DNA of 64,000 nt, taken from NCBI GenBank assembly GCA_041394845.1, contig JAWKHL010000006.1, positions 62,001 to 126,000 on the forward strand, in the 5' to 3' direction. Positions 49,464-58,989 of this stretch are shown in pieces (the first letter of the stretch is position 1; the number at the start of each line of letters is the position of its first letter). This DNA comes from JAHCHG01 sp041394845. Lineage in GTDB: Bacteria; Acidobacteriota; Blastocatellia; Pyrinomonadales; Pyrinomonadaceae. The position numbers and the translations under genes are program-made. The notes under the pieces were generated by a model, which was not told the origin of the DNA, did not search any database, and saw nothing but the letters and a program-made list of their open reading frames with translations.

Positions 49464-50885
49464 TTAAGGGGCCATTTTTTTTCGCCTCTTTCCCTCATGA
49501 GAAAGCGCCCGTTCTTCGGCCGATAATTTACAAATAACCGCCCGGAATTTGCCGTTGTTGGTTCTCGGGATCTCGGAAACCTCTTCAAAATTCACCCTGA
49601 CCTCGCCCATCCGGTCGCGGATCCTTTCGGTCAGAACATCGGTCGTCCGATCATTAAAATTATGGGCGGGAACGTAGCGAACCAGAATTTGCTCAAGAGA
49701 TTTCTGGATGATCTGTGCCTCCGCGATCGGCAGATCGTTCTTGAATACCGGATCGAGCCGCCCGATTTGACGACCGTCGGTCGTATATAAAACATCGTCG
49801 CTTCGCCCCTCGATCTTTTCGATGACCGGCAATTTTTTTCCGCAACCGCAAGCTTCCTCTGAAAGAGTTCCGCAATCTCCGACCCGGTAGCGAATCAGAG
49901 GCATATCGGCGTTGACCAGTCCGGTGCAGATAAAATCACCAAAACCGTCGGCTCTTTCGCGGCTCGCAAGCGCTTCGATGATCCCCGCATCGGGCCATTG
50001 ATGAAGCCGCCGGTGATCGCATTCGCTGGCCGCCGCCACCATCTCGGCCATCCCGTAGGTTTCGCGCACGGGACAATTAAAGCCCGCTTCGATGGTTTCC
50101 CGCTGATGACTTAATAACGGCTCGGCATTTGTAATAATCGCTTTTAATCGAATGTCGCTGCGCTTTTGTCCGGCGACTTCCTTGGCCAGACTGTAGAGCG
50201 CCGAAGAATATCCCCAGAGGTACTGCACCCGGTATTTTTTCAACGCCTCAAAGTAATGATCTATCAGATCCGGGGAAAGATGGTACGAGGACATGTAGAG
50301 CTGATTCAAACCCGAATTCCAGACCCAGAAAGGCGGTTTATTCTGTTTTACCGGAGTTACCAGTTGTCCTCCCAGAATGGCCCAGCGGTCGCGCCGGGAG
50401 ACCCCGTACCAATAACGCCAACGGGCTTCGAACATCGCATACCATTCTCTGACCGTCTCCCGCGTCAACCATAAATCGAGCGAGGTTCCGGTGGTCCCGC
50501 TGGTATGGCTGTGATACATTTTCGAGATCCGGCAATCATCCGCCACAAAAGCTCTCGGATTTTCCCGCAGAGATTTTTTTTCCAGCACCTCCCAGTTCTC
50601 CAGATATTCCCAAGAGGCCTTATCGCCGTTCCGGCGGCGTCTGGCCCACGCATCGCGATAAAACGGCACCTTGGTCGCCGCCCGGTGAAGAAGAAATGAA
50701 AGATGCTCCTCCCGCCACTCATTCCATTGCTTTTCGCTCCAGCAGTCCCGCTCCAGTATTTCCTCAACCAGTTTTTCCGTCCGGGCATCGTACCGCCAGC
50801 GCCTTAATTTATGCCCGTGCACGCTGGCCGCCAGATTGCGCGCCCAGGAAGGCAGATGATGGTAAATTTGTAAAGAAATGCTCAC
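49464..50885 (-). CDS. PaaK/CapK-family AMP-dependent ligase-like protein
   Basis: 473 residues from GTG 50885. Adenylate-forming features: the phosphate loop HTSGTTGTSLDLWLT, the motif RETYGMAEMVAAASECDHR, a cysteine-rich segment (CGTLSEEACGCG) and the C-terminal strand with RTNNGKFRAVI, where the invariant lysine of the family lies. This is the CapK/PaaK-like branch found in surface-polysaccharide loci, where it may activate an acyl group for glycan decoration. True phenylacetate catabolism genes are absent. The N-terminal 90 residues differ from classical PaaK. Confidence 0.8.
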   Translation of the reverse strand: MSISLQIYHHLPSWARNLAASVHGHKLRRWRYDARTEKLVEEILERDCWSEKQWNEWREEHLSFLLHRAATKVPFYRDAWARRRRNGDKASWEYLENWEVLEKKSLRENPRAFVADDCRISKMYHSHTSGTTGTSLDLWLTRETVREWYAMFEARWRYWYGVSRRDRWAILGGQLVTPVKQNKPPFWVWNSGLNQLYMSSYHLSPDLIDHYFEALKKYRVQYLWGYSSALYSLAKEVAGQKRSDIRLKAIITNAEPLLSHQRETIEAGFNCPVRETYGMAEMVAAASECDHRRLHQWPDAGIIEALASRERADGFGDFICTGLVNADMPLIRYRVGDCGTLSEEACGCGKKLPVIEKIEGRSDDVLYTTDGRQIGRLDPVFKNDLPIAEAQIIQKSLEQILVRYVPAHNFNDRTTDVLTERIRDRMGEVRVNFEEVSEIPRTNNGKFRAVICKLSAEERALSHEGKRRKKMAP

Positions 50886-50896
50886 GTCTAAAATCT

Positions 50897-52009
50897 TTAA
50901 GTGGTTTGTTTTTCGAGGAGACTGACCTTATTTTCGGTTGACTTTTTGCCCAGAACCCTTTTGATCATCGCCTCCAGTTCTTTTCGCACCGAGGTCCAGG
51001 CCGAACGCTCCGCGATTTCCCGGCCGTTTTGCGAAATCTTGCGGGTCAGTTCGGGATCATTCAATAGCAGTTTTACATTTTCGACCATTGAATCGACATC
51101 ATCGCTCGGGACCAACAAGCCGTTTTCCCCGTGTTTGATCAAATACGGCAAACCGCCAACATCGGTGGCGATAACCGGCAATCCCAACGCCCGCGCCTCA
51201 ACCACCGAAACCGGCATATTGTCGATCCGGTTCGTGTTGAGATAGATGTCGGCCTCGGAAAATTCCCTGATCTTCTTTTTCAGATCCAGAAATCCGGCGA
51301 ACCGGACCGAATCCGACAGCCCCATCTCCTCGGTCATCTTTTTGATCTCATCTTCCAATCCCTTATCCGCCCCGGCCATCACCAGAGTGGCCTGAGGTTC
51401 GCTTTCCTTAAGTCGGGCCAGGACTTTGATGGCCATTTCGGGATTGTACAAATGATTAAAACTCCGCATCCAGATCAGACGGGGCGGGATTTTACTTCTT
51501 TCCCGGTAAGCGTAATTTTCGAGGTCGATCACATTCGGGATGACCTCGATCTCATACCCCCAGACGCCGATCTTCTCCGCCAGATAAGACGAGGGTGCGA
51601 CCAGATGATCCGCCCTGTTCAAAACCCTTTTCGTCCAACGCGGATATTTTTCTATGAACTTCGGGAAATTCCCTCCGCGCAGAACCATTACAAGGGGAAT
51701 TTTCAGCCTGTTGCAAAGCCATCCGGTGATGTCGGCCGTGATGACGTTCATCCCGCTGTAAGCATCAAGGATCACCATATCGAAGGTGCGAAATCCCCTT
51801 ATCAACCTCTGAACCGTGTCAAACAATCGCGCGACCCGATTTATTTTTGAGGAGACGCGGGTAACCTGATAACCTTCGCGGGCGAATAAATCGGCCACAA
51901 TCTGTCCCTGAGTCGTGACGTATTTCTCGTGATGGCCCAGCATATTGCCCACAAAGCAAAAATGCATCCGCTTTAAATCGAGGTCCCGATAACCGGTTTT
52001 ATTTTCCAT
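50897..52009 (-). CDS. Glycosyltransferase family 4
   Basis: 370 residues. It opens MENKTGYRDLDLKRMHFCFV. The donor domain has LIWMRSFNHLYNPEMAIKVL and the E-x7-E region VSVVEARALGLPVIATDVGG, then HGENGLLVPSDDVDSM. It is a retaining GT-B enzyme for surface glycan assembly. The start overlaps the end of the formyltransferase-like gene by 11 bp, with GAAGAG just upstream, indicating coupling. Confidence 0.88.
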   Translation of the reverse strand: MENKTGYRDLDLKRMHFCFVGNMLGHHEKYVTTQGQIVADLFAREGYQVTRVSSKINRVARLFDTVQRLIRGFRTFDMVILDAYSGMNVITADITGWLCNRLKIPLVMVLRGGNFPKFIEKYPRWTKRVLNRADHLVAPSSYLAEKIGVWGYEIEVIPNVIDLENYAYRERSKIPPRLIWMRSFNHLYNPEMAIKVLARLKESEPQATLVMAGADKGLEDEIKKMTEEMGLSDSVRFAGFLDLKKKIREFSEADIYLNTNRIDNMPVSVVEARALGLPVIATDVGGLPYLIKHGENGLLVPSDDVDSMVENVKLLLNDPELTRKISQNGREIAERSAWTSVRKELEAMIKRVLGKKSTENKVSLLEKQTT

Positions 52010-52841
52010 TTCTCTTCGCTTCTTGTTTGATAAATTTTCGCCTGATCGCCAGTTTGATGAGCGCCGATGCGGTCGGATAGGAATAATAGCCGTCTTCGGC
52101 GTCGGTTCTGTCGATCGTCTGATGCTGGTTCTTTTCCAGCTGATCCAGAAAAGACTCGACTTCCGGCAGGCTGTCGATGACAGCTTTATGCCCGATATAA
52201 CTGTGCCAATCCCTTTTCAGATTTACGTTTTCGACCTTTCCCTGGACGTAAACCTCTCCGGCATCCAGTTTTGAATTCATTTTCAAAAGCGTGTATCCCA
52301 GATTCTTGTAATCCTGGTTGACCAGAGCCCAAAACGGAGAATACACCCCCCGATAATTCGGGGTGATGCCCTCATGCCAAAGATAGGTTCCGAGGCGCGG
52401 CGTGTTGATCAGTTTTTTCGGCAGGTAAACGTCGATGCACATGGCGAACATGGCATCCAGATCCGAGGATTCAACCGTCTTCTGCAGTTCCGCCGACTTG
52501 ATGTTATCCGGTCTGACCTGTTTGATCTCCGACAGCGGTTTGCGCGGGGCGGCCCGAACGGTCTCGGTCAGATTCTCGATTTTTTCGCGTTCGCTTCGGG
52601 CCAGAAAAGCTTCGTATAAAGCGTAATAAACGAATTCGTTGATGGTCCGCAGTCGACCGTAACGATTTGAGCGATCGACAAAACGTTTGAGGATCTTTTT
52701 CTTTCGATTGCCCGTTGTTTTGCTGGCCCAGGCCAGTTTGTTTGTCCATATGATCAGCGACAAATCGGTGTGTTCGCTGAGCCATTCACATATTTTTCGA
52801 TCATAAAAATTATCGTTTCCGATAAAAGCCGTCTTTAACAT
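51999..52841 (-). CDS. Formyltransferase-fold protein
   Basis: 280 residues. The formyltransferase core is seen in LPKKLINTPRLGTYLWHEG, ITPNYRGVYSPFWAL and LKMNSKLDAGEVYVQGKVE. The His (WHEG) and Asp (LDAGE) of the active site are present, but the Asn that normally sits two residues before the His reads Leu. Sugar N-formyltransferases act on amino sugars in O-antigen loci, which fits the aminotransferase here. The missing Asn leaves the reaction open. Confidence 0.75.
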   Translation of the reverse strand: MLKTAFIGNDNFYDRKICEWLSEHTDLSLIIWTNKLAWASKTTGNRKKKILKRFVDRSNRYGRLRTINEFVYYALYEAFLARSEREKIENLTETVRAAPRKPLSEIKQVRPDNIKSAELQKTVESSDLDAMFAMCIDVYLPKKLINTPRLGTYLWHEGITPNYRGVYSPFWALVNQDYKNLGYTLLKMNSKLDAGEVYVQGKVENVNLKRDWHSYIGHKAVIDSLPEVESFLDQLEKNQHQTIDRTDAEDGYYSYPTASALIKLAIRRKFIKQEAKRNGK

Positions 52842-52911
52842 AATTATTTTCTCTCGGGAAATGTAAAAAAACTGAGTGTCACTAGCCGGATTTCAGCTTC
52901 CGGCTGAAAAA

Positions 52912-54390
52912 CTAATCGGTTCCGGGGTTTTCAGGCGGATCCGGCAGAGGCGGAAGTTGTTTTCTCCTGCGGTTTGACCTCGGCATTGCGGGCGGTCTCT
53001 TGAAAATTGGTTTCCGGCGCATCGGAAAATTCACGATCGTCAAAAAGCTCAACCCCCACATAAAAGACGGAGCCGCCAAACGCATTCCGGCATTTAGCAT
53101 AAACAGGGAACCCCATATCATTGCCCCGGCGACCAAACCCTTTCCCATACTTGTGTTTTGTCGTCTCAGATTATAAAGCCCCGTCAGTCCCAACATAACT
53201 AAAGAAAAAATTCCCAGTAACCCGTGTTCCGAAACAACCCGGGTAAATTCCGTGTGACTGCTGGCCCAGGTTCCCAAAAACTTTTCGCGGTAATACTTGG
53301 AAACTCCGGTCCCGACGCCAAAGACGGGACTTTCCATAAACATCTGAAAATCGGTTTCCAGAATGTCCACTCTGTTTGTTGTGTTGGTGCTTTCGAAACG
53401 TTCCTGCAATTTACCGCCAGTAAAGTTATTGAGGTAAGGGAAAATCAAGAGCAAAAATATACTTCCGAGACCGGCAATGAGTAAGAACCTTTTAACCCCT
53501 TGTCCGAGATTTTTCATCTGGAAAAAGAGGATCGACAAGGTCCCCCCAATGGCGTTATACATACCGCCACGGGAAAAGGTCATGACGCTCTGCATCGTAA
53601 AAAACAGGGCCAATATGCTTAGATATAAAGTATTTTTGAAGTCGTTCTTAAAAAGCAAATAGCCCGCCAGACAAACAAAAGCCCCCAATCCGAGCATCGC
53701 CGAAACCTGATTCGGACCGAAACCGCCGCTCGTCAGATCATTTGATTCCGTAGTAAATTGAATGTCCTTGATTGTAACCGTGAAGAAAAGGGTCGCCACT
53801 CCGACGCTGATCAATGGAATGGCAATGGTTACAAGGAGTTTTTTAAGATTCTGCCGACTTATTTTCAGATGAGAGAAAAACCAGCAACTGACAAACAGCA
53901 GCAGAGGTCCCGACATGGTCCCGCTTAACATTTTCCTTGAGTCAAACAAACCGTAAATTGAGATCGTCAAAAAACAAGCCGGCAAGAGAAAAACGAAATA
54001 AAGGAGCGGCAAGGTAGGGGTTTTTAATTTTCCTCTCTGCACCAGAGCTGTGACCATAATGGCCGTCACGGCATATTTTCCAACCTCATAAAGAATCGGA
54101 GCGCCCGCCATTCGCCACAGAACTTCAACCCCGACGATATAAGCCGTTACATAAGCGACCTTTTCAAGTTTTACCTCCTTCCGAAATGCCCAGAATAATC
54201 CCAAAGAGATTACCGCCAACTGATGCAGGATCGCCAAAGGGGTGACCCGGTAAAATAAAACCCCCATCGGAATATGCAAAACGGTAAGCATCAGGGGAAT
54301 TTTATATTTCTCGAAATTCCGTTTGGACACAAATCTGGCGTAGCGCGGAGGTTTGATTTGTGTTTTCGGCAAATGGCGTTCGTTAATCAT
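52912..54390 (-). CDS. O-antigen ligase/polymerase family membrane protein (Wzy-like)
   Basis: 492 residues with about 12 membrane helices. The periplasmic-loop signature is ERFESTNTTNRVDILETDFQ, then MESPVFGVGTGVSKYYREKF and SSHTEFTRVVSEHGLLGI, typical of Wzy/O-antigen ligase proteins. The C-terminal 40 residues are a proline- and arginine-rich cytoplasmic tail. Together with the TPR-fused paralogue at 37.9 kb this gives the locus two candidates for polymerase and ligase roles. Confidence 0.82.
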   Translation of the reverse strand: MINERHLPKTQIKPPRYARFVSKRNFEKYKIPLMLTVLHIPMGVLFYRVTPLAILHQLAVISLGLFWAFRKEVKLEKVAYVTAYIVGVEVLWRMAGAPILYEVGKYAVTAIMVTALVQRGKLKTPTLPLLYFVFLLPACFLTISIYGLFDSRKMLSGTMSGPLLLFVSCWFFSHLKISRQNLKKLLVTIAIPLISVGVATLFFTVTIKDIQFTTESNDLTSGGFGPNQVSAMLGLGAFVCLAGYLLFKNDFKNTLYLSILALFFTMQSVMTFSRGGMYNAIGGTLSILFFQMKNLGQGVKRFLLIAGLGSIFLLLIFPYLNNFTGGKLQERFESTNTTNRVDILETDFQMFMESPVFGVGTGVSKYYREKFLGTWASSHTEFTRVVSEHGLLGIFSLVMLGLTGLYNLRRQNTSMGKGLVAGAMIWGSLFMLNAGMRLAAPSFMWGLSFLTIVNFPMRRKPIFKRPPAMPRSNRRRKQLPPLPDPPENPGTD

Positions 54391-54395
54391 CTGGT

Positions 54396-55496
54396 TTAAT
54401 TTGCCTCAAATTCGGCAATCAGCTTTTCGTAAATGCTCCCGAGTTGTTTCTGAAGGCTTTCGATCGAGTGATTGTTTTTTACGTACCTTTTTCCTTCCGA
54501 CCCGAGCCGTTTTCTCAAATCTTCATCCAAGATCAATTTGGTGGCCGATTCGAGCAGTTGCTTTTCATCGCCCGGTTCGATCAAAATCCCCCGGCTTTCA
54601 TTCAAAATATCCGGGGTTCCGCCGATATTCGTGGCGATGACCGGAATTCCATGAGACATTGCCTCCAATATAACATTTGAAGTTCCTTCCCGTTCTGATG
54701 TCGAAATCAAGATGTCCGATTGCCCGTAAATCTTATTCATCTCGTTACAAACGCCCAGAAATTCCAGATACCGGGTCGAAAGCCGAAGATTTTTCGCCAT
54801 TCCCTCAAGTTCTTCTCTCAAAACGCCGTCGCCGGCAATTTGAAATTGGAGTGAATCGGAAGGAAATTTTTCTTTTAACACCGCGGCCAATTTTACAAAA
54901 CGCTCGGGGCGTTTGTTTTTATCCAGTCGCCCGACAAAAAGCAGGTTAACTGAAGAGTTGCCTCTTGATCCGTTTTTTTGCCCGACGGCTTCCGAAGACA
55001 CGACATTGGGAACGAATTCAATTCTTTTTGGAGAAACCCCTTTTTCGATCGCTCTCTCGTAAGCCAATTTGGAATTCGCAATCAAAAATGTCGGCAGGAA
55101 AACCTGCCATTTCCCCCAAAATCCGTGCATTTTCATCTCGCTGAACAAGTCGCTGCGAATTGCCCCGATGCTCGGAATTCCGAGAATTTTCCCGGCCGCT
55201 CCGGCGTAAATATTGGTGAAAAAATGAGAACTCTGGATAATATTTACTGGATCTTTTCTCAAAAACCTTATTATCTTAAGAAGCCTGAAAATCGGATTTT
55301 GAGCTTTTCCGATCCATTTGACCGGAACTCCCAACTCGATAATTTCATTCTCATAGGCCTCTCCTTTCGTCAAACACAGAACCCGGCAGATCACTCCGCA
55401 GTTCTTTAGAGCCCGCAGCATAAACAGCAATTGCCTTTCCGCACCGCCTCGACCGAGGGTGCCGACTATGAAACAGACTTTTACACCGCTTTTCAC
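54396..55496 (-). CDS. Glycosyltransferase family 4
   Basis: About 366 residues if translation starts at GTG 55496 (VKSGVKVCFIVGTLGRGGAE), just after the upstream gene's stop; a TTG at 55499 is also possible. An in-frame extension to 55682 lies entirely inside that gene. GT-B features: GTLGRGGAERQLLFMLRAL, NLLFVGRLDKNKRPERFVK and the E-x7-E region TSNVILEAMSHGIPVIATNI. Acts on lipid-linked sugars in the cytoplasm. Confidence 0.82.
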   Translation of the reverse strand: MKSGVKVCFIVGTLGRGGAERQLLFMLRALKNCGVICRVLCLTKGEAYENEIIELGVPVKWIGKAQNPIFRLLKIIRFLRKDPVNIIQSSHFFTNIYAGAAGKILGIPSIGAIRSDLFSEMKMHGFWGKWQVFLPTFLIANSKLAYERAIEKGVSPKRIEFVPNVVSSEAVGQKNGSRGNSSVNLLFVGRLDKNKRPERFVKLAAVLKEKFPSDSLQFQIAGDGVLREELEGMAKNLRLSTRYLEFLGVCNEMNKIYGQSDILISTSEREGTSNVILEAMSHGIPVIATNIGGTPDILNESRGILIEPGDEKQLLESATKLILDEDLRKRLGSEGKRYVKNNHSIESLQKQLGSIYEKLIAEFEAN

Positions 55497-55503
55497 CAAA
55501 ATT

Positions 55504-56676
55504 CTACTGCCCCAAAGAAGATAAGGACGACACATTCCAGGCGCGCCGCAAATTTTCGCCGATAAAATCCCGCCAGTTTTCCAGCGAATATTGTTTGGCG
55601 GTACCGACCGCTTTTTCCGACATCCGACAAAAAACCTCTTCCTCGGAAAAAATTTTTTCGACGGCTCCGGCCAGATTTTCACTCGTCGGCTGATCGAGCA
55701 GAACTCCGCATTCGTTTCCGATTAACCGGGGAAGAACGGAAACCCGCGTTGTGATCACCGGCAATCCGCAGGCTAAGGCCTCGATCACGACTTTCGGAAA
55801 TCCCTCCGAAGCTGATGTCGGAAAACAAAAAACGTGCGCCTGCTTCATCAAATCAATGACCTTCGATTGCGCGACCTTACCGTGAAATCTGATATTTTCG
55901 GTCAACCCCAGTTTCTCCGCCCGCTCTTTCAGCTTTTGCTCCAGAGAACCGCCTCCGATCACATCCAGAGAGGCTTTCGGATATTTTTTCAAGATCGATG
56001 GCAGGCTCTCAATAACGACATCGACGCCCTTTCTGTTTTCGAGGCGACAGGCGATGATTAATTTCAATTTCCCGTCCTGCGGAAAATCCCGGACAACGGC
56101 CCTCTCGATATTTTCCCGTTTCAGAGAGGTCGAAAATATCCACTTTATGCAGGAATTTCTTTCCGAGGGGGCTTTTTCGGTTCCGCCGGTTGCGAACATA
56201 ACATTTCTTCCTCCGGCAAAATATTCCATCAGCCATTTCCAGACATGCTCGGCGGCCGTTCTTTGAACCAGCCAATTCCCGCAATGTCTGACAAAAAGAG
56301 GCTTCCTCTGAAGAATTGCGAAGGCCATTCCGATGGTGCCTATATCTCCGGGAATGGGCGTGTGGACGGCATCGGCTCTTTTTATCTCTCTCCAAATCGT
56401 TCTTCCGTTTTTCATTAACCACAGCGGAAAGCTCATTTTTCTGGCCAACCCCTTGCTTTTTGAAACAGACAGAGGTTGAACCTTCAGTTTTTTTCCTTCC
56501 AGCGGCGTCGCCCCCACTTTTTCCCGCACCCCCTCGAAGGGAACCAGCAGTTTTGTCTCGTCAAACAATTCCGAGATGGCTTTGACCTGAAGAGGAAATC
56601 CCCCGTCGGTTTGAAACTCGTTTGCGGAATCGGACGATTTCCAGCAAACCTTATGTGAAACTATGGCTAATCGCAT
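55504..56676 (-). CDS. Glycosyltransferase family 4
   Basis: 390 residues opening MRLAIVSHKVCWKSSDS. The donor domain has LKLIIACRLENRKGVDVVIE and the E-x7-E region GFPKVVIEALACGLPVITTR. A typical retaining GT-B enzyme of polysaccharide loci. It lies 7 bp upstream of the next glycosyltransferase, so the two are probably co-translated. The acceptor cannot be predicted. Confidence 0.88.
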   Translation of the reverse strand: MRLAIVSHKVCWKSSDSANEFQTDGGFPLQVKAISELFDETKLLVPFEGVREKVGATPLEGKKLKVQPLSVSKSKGLARKMSFPLWLMKNGRTIWREIKRADAVHTPIPGDIGTIGMAFAILQRKPLFVRHCGNWLVQRTAAEHVWKWLMEYFAGGRNVMFATGGTEKAPSERNSCIKWIFSTSLKRENIERAVVRDFPQDGKLKLIIACRLENRKGVDVVIESLPSILKKYPKASLDVIGGGSLEQKLKERAEKLGLTENIRFHGKVAQSKVIDLMKQAHVFCFPTSASEGFPKVVIEALACGLPVITTRVSVLPRLIGNECGVLLDQPTSENLAGAVEKIFSEEEVFCRMSEKAVGTAKQYSLENWRDFIGENLRRAWNVSSLSSLGQ

Positions 56677-56715
56677 TAAAAAAAACTTGTCAGATTCCGG
56701 CCCAGACCTCCTCTC

Positions 56716-57678
56716 TCAACCGGTTTTGTGAACTCCCCGCAAAAGCGCGAAAACCCCCTCAACCCTTCCGCCGATCTCCTGCAAATTGCTCCATTTCCGG
56801 CGACGCAAAAACGACGTTCCGATGCGGAAAAATTCGAACGCCTGATAACGCCAGAACCTGAATTTCTGCGAGGCGGAAAGCGGCCGGACAACATCTTGAA
56901 AGACGTAATAATAATTGACCACGCATTTATAGCCGATCTTGCGACTGTCAACCCGCCCGTTCGGCGAACTCAACTCCTCGCAGAGAGCGTCGCCGCATTG
57001 CAACAGATTCCAGTCGCGGCCGGCCCGCAAAGAAAAATGGGCGTCTTCCAGCACTCCGTAATCGGAAAAAAATTTATCGAACCGCAAACCGGAGTCGAGC
57101 ACCTCGCGCCGCCAGACGGCACAGGCCGTCGTCATAAAATCGACCTTGCGGGTTCCCTTAAAAGGCGGCTGCATATTGTTGTTTATCGGGTAACCGCAAT
57201 TAAAATCGTACCGTCCGGGTTCGTAGGTCGTCAGCAGTTTAAGCCGTTTGTACCAACGCCAGCGCTGAGCGTCCTCGGGACGAAAATGCTGGTTTTTCCG
57301 ATAACCGACGATCCCGCCGATCTCCTTTTTCGAGTCTCCGCCGAAAACCCCGACGATGTTTTTCAGAAAATCGGGGTCAAGTCTGACATCATCGTCGATA
57401 AAGGCGACGAAATCACCCCTGGCGTTCTCTATCCCGACGTTTCGCTGAATGGCGGTTCCGCCCCCGTGCCGGATATATTTGATCTTAAAAGGATAAGAAT
57501 CGACCAACTCCTTTACCTCATCTTCGGTTCCGGTCTCCTCGGGCGGAGCGCCGTCGACCAGCACCAGCTCATCGGGTAAGAGTTCCTGCCGGGATAAATT
57601 TTCCAACAGGCCCAACACCTCCGAAGGACGATAGAAGGTCGGCGTAACAACTGAAACAGATAAAGACTTAATAGACAT
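56716..57678 (-). CDS. Glycosyltransferase family 2
   Basis: 320 residues. GT-A fold: SVVTPTFYRPSEVLGLLENL, then the metal-binding DxD region FVAFIDDDVRLDPDFLKNI and the acceptor-side FMTTACAVWRREVLDSGLRF, FSDYGVLEDAHFSLRA. The C-terminus is basic and may bind the membrane. An inverting transferase that would extend the lipid-linked glycan. It has GGAAAG just before its ATG. Confidence 0.88.
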   Translation of the reverse strand: MSIKSLSVSVVTPTFYRPSEVLGLLENLSRQELLPDELVLVDGAPPEETGTEDEVKELVDSYPFKIKYIRHGGGTAIQRNVGIENARGDFVAFIDDDVRLDPDFLKNIVGVFGGDSKKEIGGIVGYRKNQHFRPEDAQRWRWYKRLKLLTTYEPGRYDFNCGYPINNNMQPPFKGTRKVDFMTTACAVWRREVLDSGLRFDKFFSDYGVLEDAHFSLRAGRDWNLLQCGDALCEELSSPNGRVDSRKIGYKCVVNYYYVFQDVVRPLSASQKFRFWRYQAFEFFRIGTSFLRRRKWSNLQEIGGRVEGVFALLRGVHKTG

Positions 57679-57703
57679 TTCTTTCCGAACTCTGTGATTT
57701 TAT

Positions 57704-58957
57704 TTACTTTCTTTGAACCCTCAAAATACTTGCAAAAAAGGTGAAAATGATCGATTCAAACCCGAGGGACGTGAACAATATGCCGGGGATTACCAGGCGC
57801 ATAGTATATCGAAAGTTCAGGATGTCTCCAAAATCCAGTCTTATCCATTCGTTGACCGCCATCCCCAAAAGTATCAACCCGCCGACAAAAATCCCGGTGC
57901 TGATAAACAGTCCGCGTTCCAGCCTGACCATTCGATAAAATCTGTCCAGAGTCTTATTTTTCGGATACATCTTTTCGTTGATGGCAAAGGTCTGCGTCAA
58001 CAGATAAAACAAAACCGCCTGATAACCGCAGATGATAAACAGATTGCCGAACAATAAAGTGTGCATTCCGAAAGTGACCCCTTCTATGTTCAACCGGGGA
58101 AAGGCCAGCACATAACAAAGCAGTCCGAGCAGGATCAGCGAAAAACCGGGAACGAAAAACAGCCAGCGGGGGCTGTAGAACAAAAAGAATCGAAGGGTTC
58201 GCCAGCCGTCCCGAAAAGTCCTCAGATGAGGGGAGCGCACTTTCCTTCCGTCCGGGTGCAAAGTGATCGGAACTTCGGCGATGTCGGCTTTGTAAACGCT
58301 CGATTTGATGATCATTTCGGTCGCGAACTCCATCCCGGTACATCGCTGATTGAGGCTTTCATAATGCTCTTTGGTAAATCCCCTCAACCCGCAATAGATG
58401 TCATTGATGGGCGATCGGAACCAGATCTTCGCCAGCAAGGAGAACATCGGATTCCCCCACCAACGATGCAGAAACGGCATCGCTCCGGCTTTGACCTGAC
58501 CGCCGCCTTTGGGCAGACGGCACCCCTGGACCAGATCGTGCCCCTCGCGCAGTTTTTCGACGAACTTCGGTATTTCCAGAAAATCGTAACTGTCATCGGC
58601 ATCGCCCATAATGATGAACTTTCCGCGCGCCTCTTCGATGCCGCCCATCAGCGCATTGCCGTATCCTTTTTTTCTGATGTTGATGACCTTTGCGCCCAGT
58701 TTTTCGGCAATTTCGATCGAACCGTCGGTGCTGCCGTTATCGGCGACGATTATCTCCCCCTCGATCTGATTGTCCCGAATTGCTCTCTGCGCCTTTTCAA
58801 CGCAGATGCCGATCGTATCGGCCTCATTCAAACAGGGAATCACGACCGAGAGTTCGATGGCCTCCCCGTTTTCCCTGTGCCCGATGTCTTCGCTTTTCTC
58901 GATCCCGACGGAAGCCGGCGAAATCTTATTTATGGCTGAGTAGTTGATCGTTTTCAT
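57704..58957 (-). CDS. Polyprenyl-phosphate glycosyltransferase (GT2, DPM/DPG-synthase-like) with C-terminal membrane domain
   Basis: 417 residues from ATG 58957, which has AAGGTG upstream. GT-A domain: LSVVIPCLNEADTIGICVEK, VADNGSTDGSIEIAEKLGAK, then FIIMGDADDSYDFLEIPKF (DxD). Four C-terminal hydrophobic segments (about 270-410) anchor it. Such enzymes load a sugar on undecaprenyl phosphate to feed periplasmic GT39/GT83-type transferases; the next gene upstream encodes one. Together they could glycosylate the polysaccharide, lipid A or a protein outside the cytoplasm. Confidence 0.88.
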   Translation of the reverse strand: MKTINYSAINKISPASVGIEKSEDIGHRENGEAIELSVVIPCLNEADTIGICVEKAQRAIRDNQIEGEIIVADNGSTDGSIEIAEKLGAKVINIRKKGYGNALMGGIEEARGKFIIMGDADDSYDFLEIPKFVEKLREGHDLVQGCRLPKGGGQVKAGAMPFLHRWWGNPMFSLLAKIWFRSPINDIYCGLRGFTKEHYESLNQRCTGMEFATEMIIKSSVYKADIAEVPITLHPDGRKVRSPHLRTFRDGWRTLRFFLFYSPRWLFFVPGFSLILLGLLCYVLAFPRLNIEGVTFGMHTLLFGNLFIICGYQAVLFYLLTQTFAINEKMYPKNKTLDRFYRMVRLERGLFISTGIFVGGLILLGMAVNEWIRLDFGDILNFRYTMRLVIPGILFTSLGFESIIFTFFASILRVQRK

Positions 58958-58989
58958 TTTTTCACCTTCAAACAGAGTATTTTTGCGAC

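Noticed and set aside
49464..50885. PaaK-like gene as evidence of phenylacetate degradation
   Set aside because: No other paa gene is present and the surroundings are all glycan genes.
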